Shown here one piece after another: positions 36,711-45,580 of a stretch of 64,000 nt of DNA (positions are counted from its first letter, which is position 1; every line of letters begins with the position of its first letter). The translations under genes were made by a program, and so were the position numbers. The stretch comes from Phocaeicola coprocola DSM 17136. GTDB lineage: Bacteria > Bacteroidota > Bacteroidia > Bacteroidales > Bacteroidaceae. The stretch is from NCBI RefSeq assembly GCF_000154845.1, contig NZ_DS981507.1, forward strand, positions 1 through 64,000, in the 5' to 3' direction. The notes under the pieces are model-generated. The model searched no databases and was not told the origin of the DNA. It saw nothing but the letters and a program-made list of their open reading frames with translations.

Positions 36711-37369
36711 AACAAGTGATAGTAATGGCTCTTCTTTTTTGCATCTTTCTTTGTGAAGGATGCAAGGAAGAAGACTATGTATATCCCAGTGTGGTAACTG
36801 AATTTATCGGTGCACAGACAAACAATGATGGAACAATTTCACAACTAGTAGCCGACGACGGGACTATATACTCAGTATTGCAACGCGACGACCTTGGAGG
36901 GTTAGTTGCCGATACGCTTTACCGTACTATATCTATTTACGAACCTATCACACAAGAAAATGGCAAGGGAAATGTTGCCCAATTATATTCATGCCAACTT
37001 GTACTGTCGGTAAATCCACTTCCAGCATCCGATTTTAAAGGTAATATAAAAACAGATTCTGTAGATATACAAAGCATATGGCTATCAGGAGAATATCTGA
37101 ATATGATACTGCTTGTACAATATAAGGAGCTGAGTCATTTATACCATTTCGTTGATGAAGGAATTACCTCGGACCAAAGTGGAACACAAACACTGAATCT
37201 ACGTCTATTTCACGATAGAAACAATGATTACGAAGCTTTTACCAAACAAGTATATCTGTCAGTTCCACTAAAAAATTATCTCCAGTTACTACGGAAAGGA
37301 GATAAAATCCGTTTCAACCTCAATACATACAAAGAAGGAGAAACTTATCGAGAATTTGATTATCAATAA
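36707..37369 (+). CDS. NigD-like lipoprotein
   Basis: The 220-residue protein starts in the ATGA overlap with the acyltransferase gene. It has a lipoprotein signal, LFCIFLCEGC, with Cys19 as the predicted lipidation site. The mature part opens KEEDYVYPSVVTEFIGAQT and is followed by GDKIRFNLNTY near the end. That pattern fits the NigD-like two-domain family of Bacteroides. The molecular role of that family is unclear. The chosen start discards 19 codons that lie in the upstream gene. Confidence 0.75.
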   Translation: MKQVIVMALLFCIFLCEGCKEEDYVYPSVVTEFIGAQTNNDGTISQLVADDGTIYSVLQRDDLGGLVADTLYRTISIYEPITQENGKGNVAQLYSCQLVLSVNPLPASDFKGNIKTDSVDIQSIWLSGEYLNMILLVQYKELSHLYHFVDEGITSDQSGTQTLNLRLFHDRNNDYEAFTKQVYLSVPLKNYLQLLRKGDKIRFNLNTYKEGETYREFDYQ

Positions 37370-37387
37370 GAACAAACAATAAGCACT

Positions 37388-37786
37388 ATGATAAAGAGTA
37401 TTTACTTTATGTTTTTTGTATGTGCCTGCCTGTTCGGATTATTTGCATGCAGTGCAAAGGCGCAAGACAAATTCAAGAATCTGTCTTCTGATGATTTCGA
37501 AAAACTTATACAAGATGAAAACATACAGAGAGTAGACGTACGTACCGTGGCCGAATACAGTCAGGGGCATATTCCCGGAAGTCTGAACATTAATGTATTG
37601 GATGATAAATTTTCGGCAGAAGCAGATGAACTTCTCGACAAAGAGCGTCCGGTTGCCGTATATTGTAAAAGTGGAAGAAGAAGCCGCAATGCAGCACGTC
37701 TACTGACTCAAAAAGGATTTAAAGTTTACAACCTGGATAAAGGGTTTGATAACTGGAAAGAATCTGGTAAAGATATCGAATTATAA
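37388..37786 (+). CDS. Exported rhodanese-like protein
   Basis: The 132-residue protein has a signal peptide with FGLFACSAKAQ, which could also be read as a lipobox, and one rhodanese domain. The domain shows VDVRTVAEYSQGHIPGSLNI and the active-site loop YCKSGRRSRNAA with the catalytic Cys. Single-domain exported rhodaneses handle sulfane sulfur or act as redox partners. It closes the operon before a bidirectional terminator. Confidence 0.88.
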   Translation: MIKSIYFMFFVCACLFGLFACSAKAQDKFKNLSSDDFEKLIQDENIQRVDVRTVAEYSQGHIPGSLNINVLDDKFSAEADELLDKERPVAVYCKSGRRSRNAARLLTQKGFKVYNLDKGFDNWKESGKDIEL

Positions 37787-37858
37787 TAAATCAAGGAGAA
37801 TATTCTATTTCTCATGAAGATGAATGTATAATCCATACATGAAGCTTCATCCATAATG

Positions 37859-37906
37859 AAATAAGCCTGCCATATCCGTTTGTGGAATGACAGGCTTATT
37901 TTATAG
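37859..37906. terminator. Bidirectional terminator before argF'
   Basis: AAATAAGCCTG (37859-37869) and CAGGCTTATTT (37891-37901) form an 11-bp stem, followed by TATAG. It lies between the rhodanese gene and the convergent carbamoyltransferase gene. Confidence 0.8.
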
Positions 37907-37973
37907 TCTCTTGCTATCCGAAATTTACCCTTACAAAACTCGAGTTTCGGAACAACATTTTATAAATGCAACC

Positions 37974-38939
37974 TTATTTCAGTTCTTGAAGCATACGCTT
38001 CAATACAACTGTTGCTGAGATTTCACGGTTAGCAGCTTCTGGAATCACCAATGAAGTAGGAGCTTCTATCACATCATCTGTCACGATCATATTACGACGT
38101 ACAGGCAAGCAATGCATGAAGAAAGCATTATTTGTAGCAGCCATATGAGCCGTATCTACTGTCCAACTCATATCCTTACTCAAAATCTTACCATAATCAG
38201 CAGGATTAGTTACTCCCGGACATGCCCAGTTCTTGGCATAAATAAAGTCAGCTCCTTCGAATGCTTTCATCTGATCATATTCCACATGTGCTCCACGCAC
38301 AAACTTCGGGTCAAGCTCATATCCTTCGGGATGGGTAATTACAAAATCCACATCAGCTTCATTCATAAAATCGGCAAATGAATTAGGAACGGCCTGAGGC
38401 AGTGCACGAGGATGAGGAGCCCAGGTAAGAACAACTTTCGGACGCTCCTTCTTTTTATATTCTTCAATAGTTATCAAATCAGCAAAAGCCTGAAGCGGGT
38501 GTCCAGTTGCGGCTTCCATCGAAAATACCGGCTTACCGGAATATTGGATAAACTGATTCAATATTTTTTCAGTATAATCGTCTTCTCTGCTTTCGAAACG
38601 TGCAAATGAACGTACACCGATAATATCACAATAAGATGCCATTACAGGAATAGCTTCAAGCAGATGTTCACTCTTGTCGCCATCCATTATTACCCCACGT
38701 TCCGTTTCAAGCTTCCAGGCTCCCTGGTTCACATCGAGTACAATTACATCCATACCTAAATTACGTGCTGCTTTTTGAGTACTAAGGCGAGTACGCAAAC
38801 TGTTGTTAAAGAAAATCAGCAAACAAGTACGATGTTTACCCAGTGATTCATATTTATAACGGTCTTTCTTTATTTCGAAAGCTTCAGAAAGGGCAGTCTT
38901 CAAATCGCCCAGATCGAATACATTAGTATAAGTTCTCAT
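37974..38939 (-). CDS. argF': Acylornithine carbamoyltransferase (N-succinylornithine type)
   Basis: This enzyme of arginine synthesis carbamoylates an N-acylated ornithine. It has the carbamoyl phosphate loop in the form FFNNSLRTRLSTQ (44-56), not STRTR. It also has the proline-rich loop MHCLPVRRNMIVTDDV near the C-terminus. These mark the Bacteroides acylornithine branch. As I recall, residue 90 of the B. fragilis enzyme is Pro and sets preference for succinylornithine over acetylornithine. Here the same place reads DKSEH, with Ser at 90. A small uncharged residue there should still favour the succinyl substrate. Length (321) is normal. Confidence 0.85.
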   Translation of the reverse strand: MRTYTNVFDLGDLKTALSEAFEIKKDRYKYESLGKHRTCLLIFFNNSLRTRLSTQKAARNLGMDVIVLDVNQGAWKLETERGVIMDGDKSEHLLEAIPVMASYCDIIGVRSFARFESREDDYTEKILNQFIQYSGKPVFSMEAATGHPLQAFADLITIEEYKKKERPKVVLTWAPHPRALPQAVPNSFADFMNEADVDFVITHPEGYELDPKFVRGAHVEYDQMKAFEGADFIYAKNWACPGVTNPADYGKILSKDMSWTVDTAHMAATNNAFFMHCLPVRRNMIVTDDVIEAPTSLVIPEAANREISATVVLKRMLQELK

Positions 38940-38973
38940 ACGACTTACTGTATATAAATTAATAATAGCATGG

Positions 38974-38981
38974 CAAATATA
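38974..38981 (-). promoter_or_regulatory. argF' promoter -7 box
   Basis: The minus strand reads TATATTTG, 35 bases upstream of the argF' start, between it and proA. Confidence 0.6.
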
Positions 38982-39033
38982 CTATAAAAATACAACAAAA
39001 TAGTATTTCAGCCAGAAATATTGCAAAAATATT

Positions 39034-40281
39034 CTATTTACGTATCTGTCCATTACCTTCAATCAACCACTTATAGGTAGTTATTTCTCTCAATCCCATC
39101 GGTCCTCTTGCATGTAATTTTTGCGTACTTATACCGATTTCTGCTCCTAATCCAAACTGCGCACCATCTGTAAATGAGGTTGGTGCATTGGTATATACAC
39201 AGGCCGCATCTACCATGCAGGCAAAATAAGAAGCAGCCTGCTGATCTTCTGCAACAATACATTCACTATGCTTTGAACTGTATGTATAAATATGCGAGAG
39301 GGCCTCATCTATATCAGCGACTGTACGGACAGCCATTTTATAATCCAAGAATTCTTTTCCAAAACTTTCGGGGGTAGCACGGCAAAGCAGTTCAGCAGGG
39401 TAATTTCCACACAAAGCTTCATAAGCCAATTCATCTGCATAAATTATTACATGGCTATTTTGCAGGGGTGCACAAAGAGCCGGCAAATCGGATAAGCGGG
39501 AAGCATGAATTAACAAGCAGTCGAGTGCATTGCATACACTCACCCGACGGGTTTTCGCATTATTAATAATTGCTGTACCTTTTACTATATCACCTGAAGC
39601 ATCGAAATAAGTATGACAAACTCCAGCTCCAGTTTCTATTACAGGAACAGTTGCCTCACGACGTACATACTCAATAAGCCCACTGCTTCCTCGAGGAATA
39701 ATCAAATCGACCAATCCTTCGGCATGAAGCAATTCGGTTGTAGCCTCACGACCAGCAGGAAGCAGTTCGACGATATGAGTGTCAACACCAAACCGTTCAA
39801 GCACTTCATGTATCACCTTAACAATCGCCCTATTCGAACAATCGGCATCACTTCCTCCTTTCAACACACAAGCATTTCCACTTTTAAAGCAAAGCGAAAA
39901 TACATCAAAGCTAACGTTAGGACGTGCTTCATAGATGATACCGATAACTCCGAAAGGAACACTTATCTTTTTTAAGTGTAATCCACTAGGACGAACACTT
40001 TCTTCCAAGATCCGTCCCAAAGGAGATGGTAAAGCTGCAACATTTCGCATATCGGCAGCAATAGTCTCCAGGCGTTCTTTTGTCAGTTTCAGACGGTCAT
40101 ATTTCGGATTCGCAACATCCATACGACCTAAATCTTCCACATTCGCTTTTAAGATATCTTCACAATGCTCCATTGCTGCATCTGCTACAGCAAGCAGTAT
40201 TTCATTTATTTGCTTCTCATCCAACAAAGCCAGCCGAGATGAGGCCTTACGTACATCGTGTAAAACAGCTTCTATATTCAT
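39034..40281 (-). CDS. proA: Gamma-glutamyl phosphate reductase
   Basis: ProA reduces gamma-glutamyl phosphate to glutamate semialdehyde in proline synthesis. The 415-residue aldehyde-dehydrogenase-fold protein shows [19 protein letters not shown] near residue 107. The catalytic Cys region is [12 protein letters not shown] near residue 215. The C-terminal signature is [15 protein letters not shown]. The partner kinase gene proB is not adjacent in this window. Its own promoter box is at 40317-40324, and argF' downstream has a separate one. Confidence 0.95.
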   Translation of the reverse strand: MNIEAVLHDVRKASSRLALLDEKQINEILLAVADAAMEHCEDILKANVEDLGRMDVANPKYDRLKLTKERLETIAADMRNVAALPSPLGRILEESVRPSGLHLKKISVPFGVIGIIYEARPNVSFDVFSLCFKSGNACVLKGGSDADCSNRAIVKVIHEVLERFGVDTHIVELLPAGREATTELLHAEGLVDLIIPRGSSGLIEYVRREATVPVIETGAGVCHTYFDASGDIVKGTAIINNAKTRRVSVCNALDCLLIHASRLSDLPALCAPLQNSHVIIYADELAYEALCGNYPAELLCRATPESFGKEFLDYKMAVRTVADIDEALSHIYTYSSKHSECIVAEDQQAASYFACMVDAACVYTNAPTSFTDGAQFGLGAEIGISTQKLHARGPMGLREITTYKWLIEGNGQIRK

Positions 40282-40316
40282 ATGACTATTTGACTATACA
40301 ACATTATGATTTCATG

Positions 40317-40324
40317 CAAAAATA
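40317..40324 (-). promoter_or_regulatory. proA promoter -7 box
   Basis: The minus strand reads TATTTTTG, 36 bases upstream of the proA start. Confidence 0.55.
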
Positions 40325-40388
40325 TCATTATTTCTATGACTTGTACTCTTTTTCTGTTTTTTATATGAAGATATTACGAAAACTTTCT

Positions 40389-40396
40389 TATCTTTG
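40389..40396 (+). promoter_or_regulatory. Promoter -7 box for the DUF2007 operon
   Basis: TATCTTTG lies 55 bases upstream of the DUF2007 start and is divergent from the proA promoter. Confidence 0.65.
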
Positions 40397-40450
40397 GATA
40401 AACATACAGAGAGTATCAATCCTTTTTATTAACCACCAAAACAACAAGCT

Positions 40451-40681
40451 ATGGAAACTAAAACGTACGGATCATTAATTGAAGTTTTCAGAGGCAGCCT
40501 CTGGGAAGCAGAATTAGTAAAAGGTTTGTTAGAATCAGCCGGAGTGTCAGCTATGCTGAAGGATGAAACATTATCAGCTGTTACTTCTCCTTATTCAGGA
40601 ACAGGAGGGCAGGTACTGGTAATGGTTAATAAGGAGGAAGAAGTTTATGCTAAAAAAGTAGTATCAGAAAGAAAAGTATGA
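40451..40681 (+). CDS. DUF2007 domain protein
   Basis: The 76-residue protein matches the small DUF2007 family. LIEVFRGSLWEAELVKGLLE is the start of the domain, with a central GVSAMLKDE and a strand VLVMVNKEEE. It is called a putative signal transducer, but the role is unknown. No signal peptide is present. The next gene begins in its stop codon (ATGA). Confidence 0.8.
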   Translation: METKTYGSLIEVFRGSLWEAELVKGLLESAGVSAMLKDETLSAVTSPYSGTGGQVLVMVNKEEEVYAKKVVSERKV

Positions 40682-41148
40682 AAAGAAGGATCTTCACAGC
40701 TATGGCTGTTCTAGCTTTTTCTGCATTCGGAATGAATGCGCAAACATTACAATCGACAACATGGAAGGCCTACGGGATCAGTTTTAAAGCTCCCGCAGGC
40801 TTTAATGTAGAGGATGATTCAGAAGAGGGATATATCATCAGTACCCCTACTTATTACATTACAGTGCAATTACTGGAAGGAGAAGGCATAAAACGTTCGG
40901 AACTATCTCAGGAATTGAAAAACATTGCTTCCGACGATGAAGTCACAAACCAGACTCCTGTAACCACTTTTGAATTACCTCAATTTTACGGTGCACAATT
41001 AAAAGGCAATTGTGAAACCGAACAATGTATATATTCGTATCTGCTCACAAAAGACGGAAGTAGCGGATTCTATGTATCCATAACCTATACAGACAAACAA
41101 GATAATACACCTGAGAATATTTTGAAAAGCTTTTCCCTTGAAGAATAA
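40678..41148 (+). CDS. Small secreted protein, unrecognised
   Basis: The 156-residue protein has a clear signal peptide (ending GMNAQT near residue 22). A compact beta-rich domain follows, with YGISFKAPAGFNVEDD and VSITYTDKQDN. A pair of close Cys residues occurs at NCETEQC. I do not recognise a family. It overlaps DUF2007 by 4 bases and is followed after 35 bases by a lytic transglycosylase, so an envelope role is plausible. Confidence 0.6.
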   Translation: MKRRIFTAMAVLAFSAFGMNAQTLQSTTWKAYGISFKAPAGFNVEDDSEEGYIISTPTYYITVQLLEGEGIKRSELSQELKNIASDDEVTNQTPVTTFELPQFYGAQLKGNCETEQCIYSYLLTKDGSSGFYVSITYTDKQDNTPENILKSFSLEE

Positions 41149-41183
41149 GATGTCTATTGGGGCAACATAAGAAATTATATAAC

Positions 41184-42167
41184 ATGATGAATCTAACCAT
41201 ATCAACACACACTCCTGTTCGTTTCTCAATAATTATTATGCTTTTGGCAACTTGTTTACCTATAGGTATCACGCCAATTGCTGCCCAAGGATTCTTTTCG
41301 ACCACAGCCTTGACATATAGTTGTCAGGATATACCCCAAAGCATCATGTTTTGTGGAGAAAATATTGATCTGACCCGATTTGACAGACGAGAGCGAATTG
41401 ATCGCGAGCTTTTGGCTTTTACGTATATGCACAGCACTTCTATACAGATGATTAAAAGAGCCAATCGCTACTTCCCGATTGTAGAATCTATCCTTCAAGA
41501 AAATGGTATTCCAGATGACTTTAAATACTTGATGTCTATAGAAAGTAACAATAATCCATTGGCACGTTCCGGAGCCGGAGCCGCAGGGTTATGGCAGTTT
41601 ATGCCGGGAACCGGTCGTGAATTTGGTCTGGAAGTAGGACATAGTGTAGACGAACGTTATCATGTAGAGAAATCAACGCGTGCCGCATGTAAATATCTGA
41701 AACAGGCTTACGCTCGCTTTGGCAATTGGGTTAGTGTAGCTGCATCATATAATGCCGGACAGGGGCGTATCTCACGCGAACTGGAACGCCAATATGAGGA
41801 AGATGCACTCGATCTTCAGCTCGTAGAAGAAACAGCGCGTTATGTTTATCGTATTCTTGCTGCAAAAATTATGTTTTCCAACCCGCAGAAATTCGGCTTC
41901 CGGCTGCGTGCGTGTGATTTATATCCCATCATCCCATATCACGAGATTAAAGTAGAAGAAAGTATAGATGACTTACCTCGGTTTGCTAAAGGCAGAGGCA
42001 TTACTTATTCACTTTTGAGGAATATGAATCCATGGATACGTAGCAGTTCACTTCCGGTACATGGAAAAAATGTATATTACATTCGTATACCAGACAAAGA
42101 AGGTATGCATTATAATCCGCGTATTATCATCCCGCACGATCCTCGCTGGGTAATAAAAGACGAGTAA
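41184..42167 (+). CDS. Lytic transglycosylase, MltD/SLT-like
   Basis: The enzyme cleaves peptidoglycan glycan strands to anhydromuropeptides. The SLT domain shows MSIESNNNPLARSGAGAAGL with the catalytic Glu near residue 110. WQFMPGTGREFG follows, then ASYNAGQGRI. A signal peptide precedes it. The 327-residue length gives only the catalytic domain and a short tail, with no LysM repeats like those of E. coli MltD. I use the ATG at 41184. A TTG upstream is less likely. Confidence 0.87.
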   Translation: MMNLTISTHTPVRFSIIIMLLATCLPIGITPIAAQGFFSTTALTYSCQDIPQSIMFCGENIDLTRFDRRERIDRELLAFTYMHSTSIQMIKRANRYFPIVESILQENGIPDDFKYLMSIESNNNPLARSGAGAAGLWQFMPGTGREFGLEVGHSVDERYHVEKSTRAACKYLKQAYARFGNWVSVAASYNAGQGRISRELERQYEEDALDLQLVEETARYVYRILAAKIMFSNPQKFGFRLRACDLYPIIPYHEIKVEESIDDLPRFAKGRGITYSLLRNMNPWIRSSSLPVHGKNVYYIRIPDKEGMHYNPRIIIPHDPRWVIKDE

Positions 42168-42257
42168 AGGTTAACAGTCCTCATATAAAAAGCAGAAATA
42201 AATTCTACTTTGTGAGAATGAATATCTAACTGCAAGAAAATTACTTTTCTATCATAA

Positions 42258-42305
42258 AAAGAGCCATATCATTCCTCCGCAATGGAGTTTTTGATATGGC
42301 TCTTT
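42258..42305. terminator. Bidirectional hairpin between transglycosylase and ung
   Basis: AAAGAGCCATATCA (42258-42271) and its complement (42292-42305) form a perfect 14-bp stem between convergent genes. The outer A and T runs are modest. Confidence 0.75.
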
Positions 42306-42374
42306 CATTATAATCTCCGTAGTTAGTAACTTTTCAGGGAAGTCAACTCAGCTTTAATGATAGAAAATGCAACA

Positions 42375-43037
42375 TCACCATTCAATCTCTTTCAGCCCTT
42401 TACTCTTCAAATATTCATTAGCCTTGCTAAAATGTTTACAGCCAAAGAAGCCATAATCAGCAGACCGGGGAGATGGATGAACTGTCATCAAAATGCAATG
42501 CTTGGAAGCATCAATCAGAGAAGCTTTCGATTTTGCATAACTTCCCCACAACATAAATACCAAATTTTCACGTTCGTCACTTAACTTTTTAATAACTGCG
42601 TCCGTAAAGATTTCCCATCCTCTATTCCGGTGAGAGCCTGTTTGATGCGCTCTGACAGTAAGTACAGAATTCATAGAGAAAACTCCCTGCTCTACCCACC
42701 TGTCTAAATTTCCGGATTCAGGTATCGGCTTTCCTAAATCCTGATGAATTTCTTTAAAGATATTCATTAGCGATGCTGGAATAGCCGTCCCTTCCGGTAC
42801 AGAAAAACAAACTCCATAATATTGTCCAGGGGTTGGATAAGGATCCTGCCCTAAGATTACAACTTTTACTTTTTCAAACGGACAAACATTGAACATATGA
42901 AAAATCTGCGAACCGTGAGGCAATACATGCTCATGTGCATACTCGCTCCTTACAAAATCAGTCAGCTGCCGAAAATAAGGCTTATCAAATTCTTCTTGCA
43001 AACGCTTACGCCAACTTTCTTCTATTTTGACATTCAT
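42375..43037 (-). CDS. ung: Uracil-DNA glycosylase
   Basis: Ung removes uracil from DNA as the first step of base-excision repair. The 220-residue protein has the catalytic GQDPYPTPGQYYGVCFSVP loop near residues 61-79 with the key Asp. The minor-groove loop is HPSPRSADYGF near residue 187. Length and motifs are those of family 1 enzymes. It lies 27 bases after the S9 peptidase gene, at the end of the long minus-strand run. Confidence 0.96.
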   Translation of the reverse strand: MNVKIEESWRKRLQEEFDKPYFRQLTDFVRSEYAHEHVLPHGSQIFHMFNVCPFEKVKVVILGQDPYPTPGQYYGVCFSVPEGTAIPASLMNIFKEIHQDLGKPIPESGNLDRWVEQGVFSMNSVLTVRAHQTGSHRNRGWEIFTDAVIKKLSDERENLVFMLWGSYAKSKASLIDASKHCILMTVHPSPRSADYGFFGCKHFSKANEYLKSKGLKEIEW

Positions 43038-43064
43038 GTTTATCGTTTAAATTTTATATTCAGT

Positions 43065-45494
43065 CTACCGTTGCGGAATATCAACTAAGGTTTCACTTTT
43101 TCCTTTTAAATGTTCTGAGAAAAAGTCTACCAAACGCCAATAAAAATATTCATTCATATCACCAAATCCGTGACGCTGTCCGGGAAGCAAGAGCATATCA
43201 AAACGTTTGTTAGCACGAATCAAAGCATCAACGACACGAATCGTATTTGCCGGATGAACATTATTATCAATATCTCCGTGTACCAACATAAGATGTCCCT
43301 TCAATTGCTTCACGATTTCCGGATTAGTAGCAATCTTATATGCAAATGTAGTATCACCCTTTTCTGAAATTTCCTCTTTCACCCCATGATGCGTTTCACT
43401 CCACCAACGGTTATAAATACGGTTATCATGGTTTCCCGCACACGAAACAGCAGCCTTATAAAAGTCGGGATACTGACAAATAGCCGCTGTCGACATGAAG
43501 CCTCCTCCTGAATGTCCATGAATACCTACTCGGTCAATGTCAATAAACTTATAGCGTGCCGCAAGTTGTTCCACAGCAGCCTTATGATCAGCTAGTGGAT
43601 AGTCACGCATATTTCCATATCCATAGTTGTGATACCATTTCGAACGACTGGGATGTCCACCTCTCTGTCCTACAGAAATGACAATAAACCCAGCCTGTGC
43701 CAGACGGTCAGTACGTACACTCATACGAGTAAACGGATAATAAACAGCTTCTACCTGAGGTCCCGGATAAACATAATCGATAATAGGATATACTTTCGTC
43801 GAATCAAAATCATAAGGTTTATACATTACTCCATACAAGTCGGTCACACCATCGGCAGCCTTCACTGTAAAGAGTTCCGGGAACTGATAACCAGCTGCCT
43901 TCAATTGAGAGAAATCGCTTTCCTGAATTGTCATTACCTTATTTCCATTCCGGTCTATCAAATCAGCGCATGGAACAGTATTGACCCGTGAATAATTATC
44001 AACAATGAAGCGAGCATCATCATCAACCTCTACCTGATGGAAGAAATCACCTTTGGTCAGTTGTTTCAAGCTACTTCCATCAGCATTCACCTTATATAAA
44101 TGTTCGTAATATGGATTTTCTCCGTTTTCACGTCCGTTAGCAACAAAATAAATAGTACGGGTAGCCTCATCTATCTTCACAACGCGCTCTACATGCCAGG
44201 GACCTTTCGTTATACGATTTTTCAAATTGCCCCGATCATCATATAAATAAAGATGAGCCCATCCGTCGCGTTCACTCCACTGTACAAACTCCTTTCCACC
44301 ATTCAATACATAAATCGGACGAGTTTCCTGATAAGTATTCATACGTTCCTTTACAACTGGAACAATAGAATCCTGCCCTATCGTATAAGTACAGACATCA
44401 ATACGATGCAAGTCACGGCTACTCCGCGTCAGGAAGAAACGAGTATTATCTCCCTGCCATACAGGAGAAATAAACTCTGCATCACGCTGCTTTTGCTCAT
44501 ACGGACGTGCTTCCAAGCCTAAGCTCTGGTTTTTCCAGGCTGACACCTTTATTTCCTGACGAGTATTGTTCACCATATCAAATACATACAAATGCTCTTC
44601 GGGAGCTTCCATCTCTCCAGGCATCTGATAGCGATAAGTCTCGAGTGTAGGACGAGGCTGAGCAACAGAATTGATAACCCAAAGATCTTTGACTTTACGG
44701 TCATCAGATACAATAGTTACAAAATGCTTTGAATCGGGCGACCAATATCCCCATACACCTCGACGTTTACCGTTACAAAGTGTATCCGTATTCAATATAC
44801 TGTACGGAATGCCATAGCCAAAATGTTCTGTTCCGTCTTTTGTCAACTGAATTTCTACAATTGTGCTGTCTTTTTCATCTTTCTGCGCCTTCCGGTAATC
44901 TTCCATGCTCATACGGAATAAATTGCAGTCTTTAGCATAGACAACAGTCTTTCCATCGGGAGAAACAGAAGCCCACGAAAGCTTTTTCGGTTCTTTTGCC
45001 TCTTCTGTCAGCTGAGTGAGTTTACGTGTCGGATAGTCATACGAAAAATAAAAGACTTTTTTCTCCGGTTTCTTCTTTTCGCCTTTTGCTGGCTTTACCT
45101 CTTGAGAAGACTCAACCTCGAAAGTAAATGTCCGTCCGTCTTCTTTCGCTTTCAGATTACGAATCGGCAAATGACGAGCTTCGAACGGATCGTGTACAAT
45201 TTCTGTCAACTGAGAAGCTAGTTCGTCACGATCGAACAATTGCTTTTTTGTTCTTGAATTCGGGTCTACAACAAACCAGAATGTACCTTCACTGGTTTTA
45301 TATTCGAACCAAAAACTATTTCCCTGCTGAAACCAATGCGGATCAACCGTAGTCGAGAAAAGCATTGTATTCAGTTTACTTTGGGTAAACTTCTCTGCCT
45401 GCAAATATTCAGGCAATCTTTCCTGTGCGGACAACGCCGTAGCACATAGGCACATACCGCCCCAAAACAAAACACTAAAAATTGATTTCCTCAT
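43065..45494 (-). CDS. S9-family dipeptidyl peptidase (DPP4-like)
   Basis: This exported serine peptidase probably removes X-Pro or X-Ala dipeptides in the periplasm. A signal peptide (to about residue 23, TALSAQ) is followed by a beta-propeller domain (about 40-530). The alpha/beta-hydrolase domain has the nucleophile GIHGHSGGGFMSTA near residue 660, the Asp loop HGDIDNNVHP, and the His in PGQRHGFG. I start at the ATG 45494, giving 809 residues. The frame is open three codons farther with TTG only. It lies between rseP and ung. Confidence 0.9.
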   Translation of the reverse strand: MRKSIFSVLFWGGMCLCATALSAQERLPEYLQAEKFTQSKLNTMLFSTTVDPHWFQQGNSFWFEYKTSEGTFWFVVDPNSRTKKQLFDRDELASQLTEIVHDPFEARHLPIRNLKAKEDGRTFTFEVESSQEVKPAKGEKKKPEKKVFYFSYDYPTRKLTQLTEEAKEPKKLSWASVSPDGKTVVYAKDCNLFRMSMEDYRKAQKDEKDSTIVEIQLTKDGTEHFGYGIPYSILNTDTLCNGKRRGVWGYWSPDSKHFVTIVSDDRKVKDLWVINSVAQPRPTLETYRYQMPGEMEAPEEHLYVFDMVNNTRQEIKVSAWKNQSLGLEARPYEQKQRDAEFISPVWQGDNTRFFLTRSSRDLHRIDVCTYTIGQDSIVPVVKERMNTYQETRPIYVLNGGKEFVQWSERDGWAHLYLYDDRGNLKNRITKGPWHVERVVKIDEATRTIYFVANGRENGENPYYEHLYKVNADGSSLKQLTKGDFFHQVEVDDDARFIVDNYSRVNTVPCADLIDRNGNKVMTIQESDFSQLKAAGYQFPELFTVKAADGVTDLYGVMYKPYDFDSTKVYPIIDYVYPGPQVEAVYYPFTRMSVRTDRLAQAGFIVISVGQRGGHPSRSKWYHNYGYGNMRDYPLADHKAAVEQLAARYKFIDIDRVGIHGHSGGGFMSTAAICQYPDFYKAAVSCAGNHDNRIYNRWWSETHHGVKEEISEKGDTTFAYKIATNPEIVKQLKGHLMLVHGDIDNNVHPANTIRVVDALIRANKRFDMLLLPGQRHGFGDMNEYFYWRLVDFFSEHLKGKSETLVDIPQR

Positions 45495-45580
45495 AACTTT
45501 CAATATACAATTCAGGCACTGATTATATCCGTTTTTCTTGATAAAAAGCGGAATAAACAGTGCCTTTACCTATTTATAAA

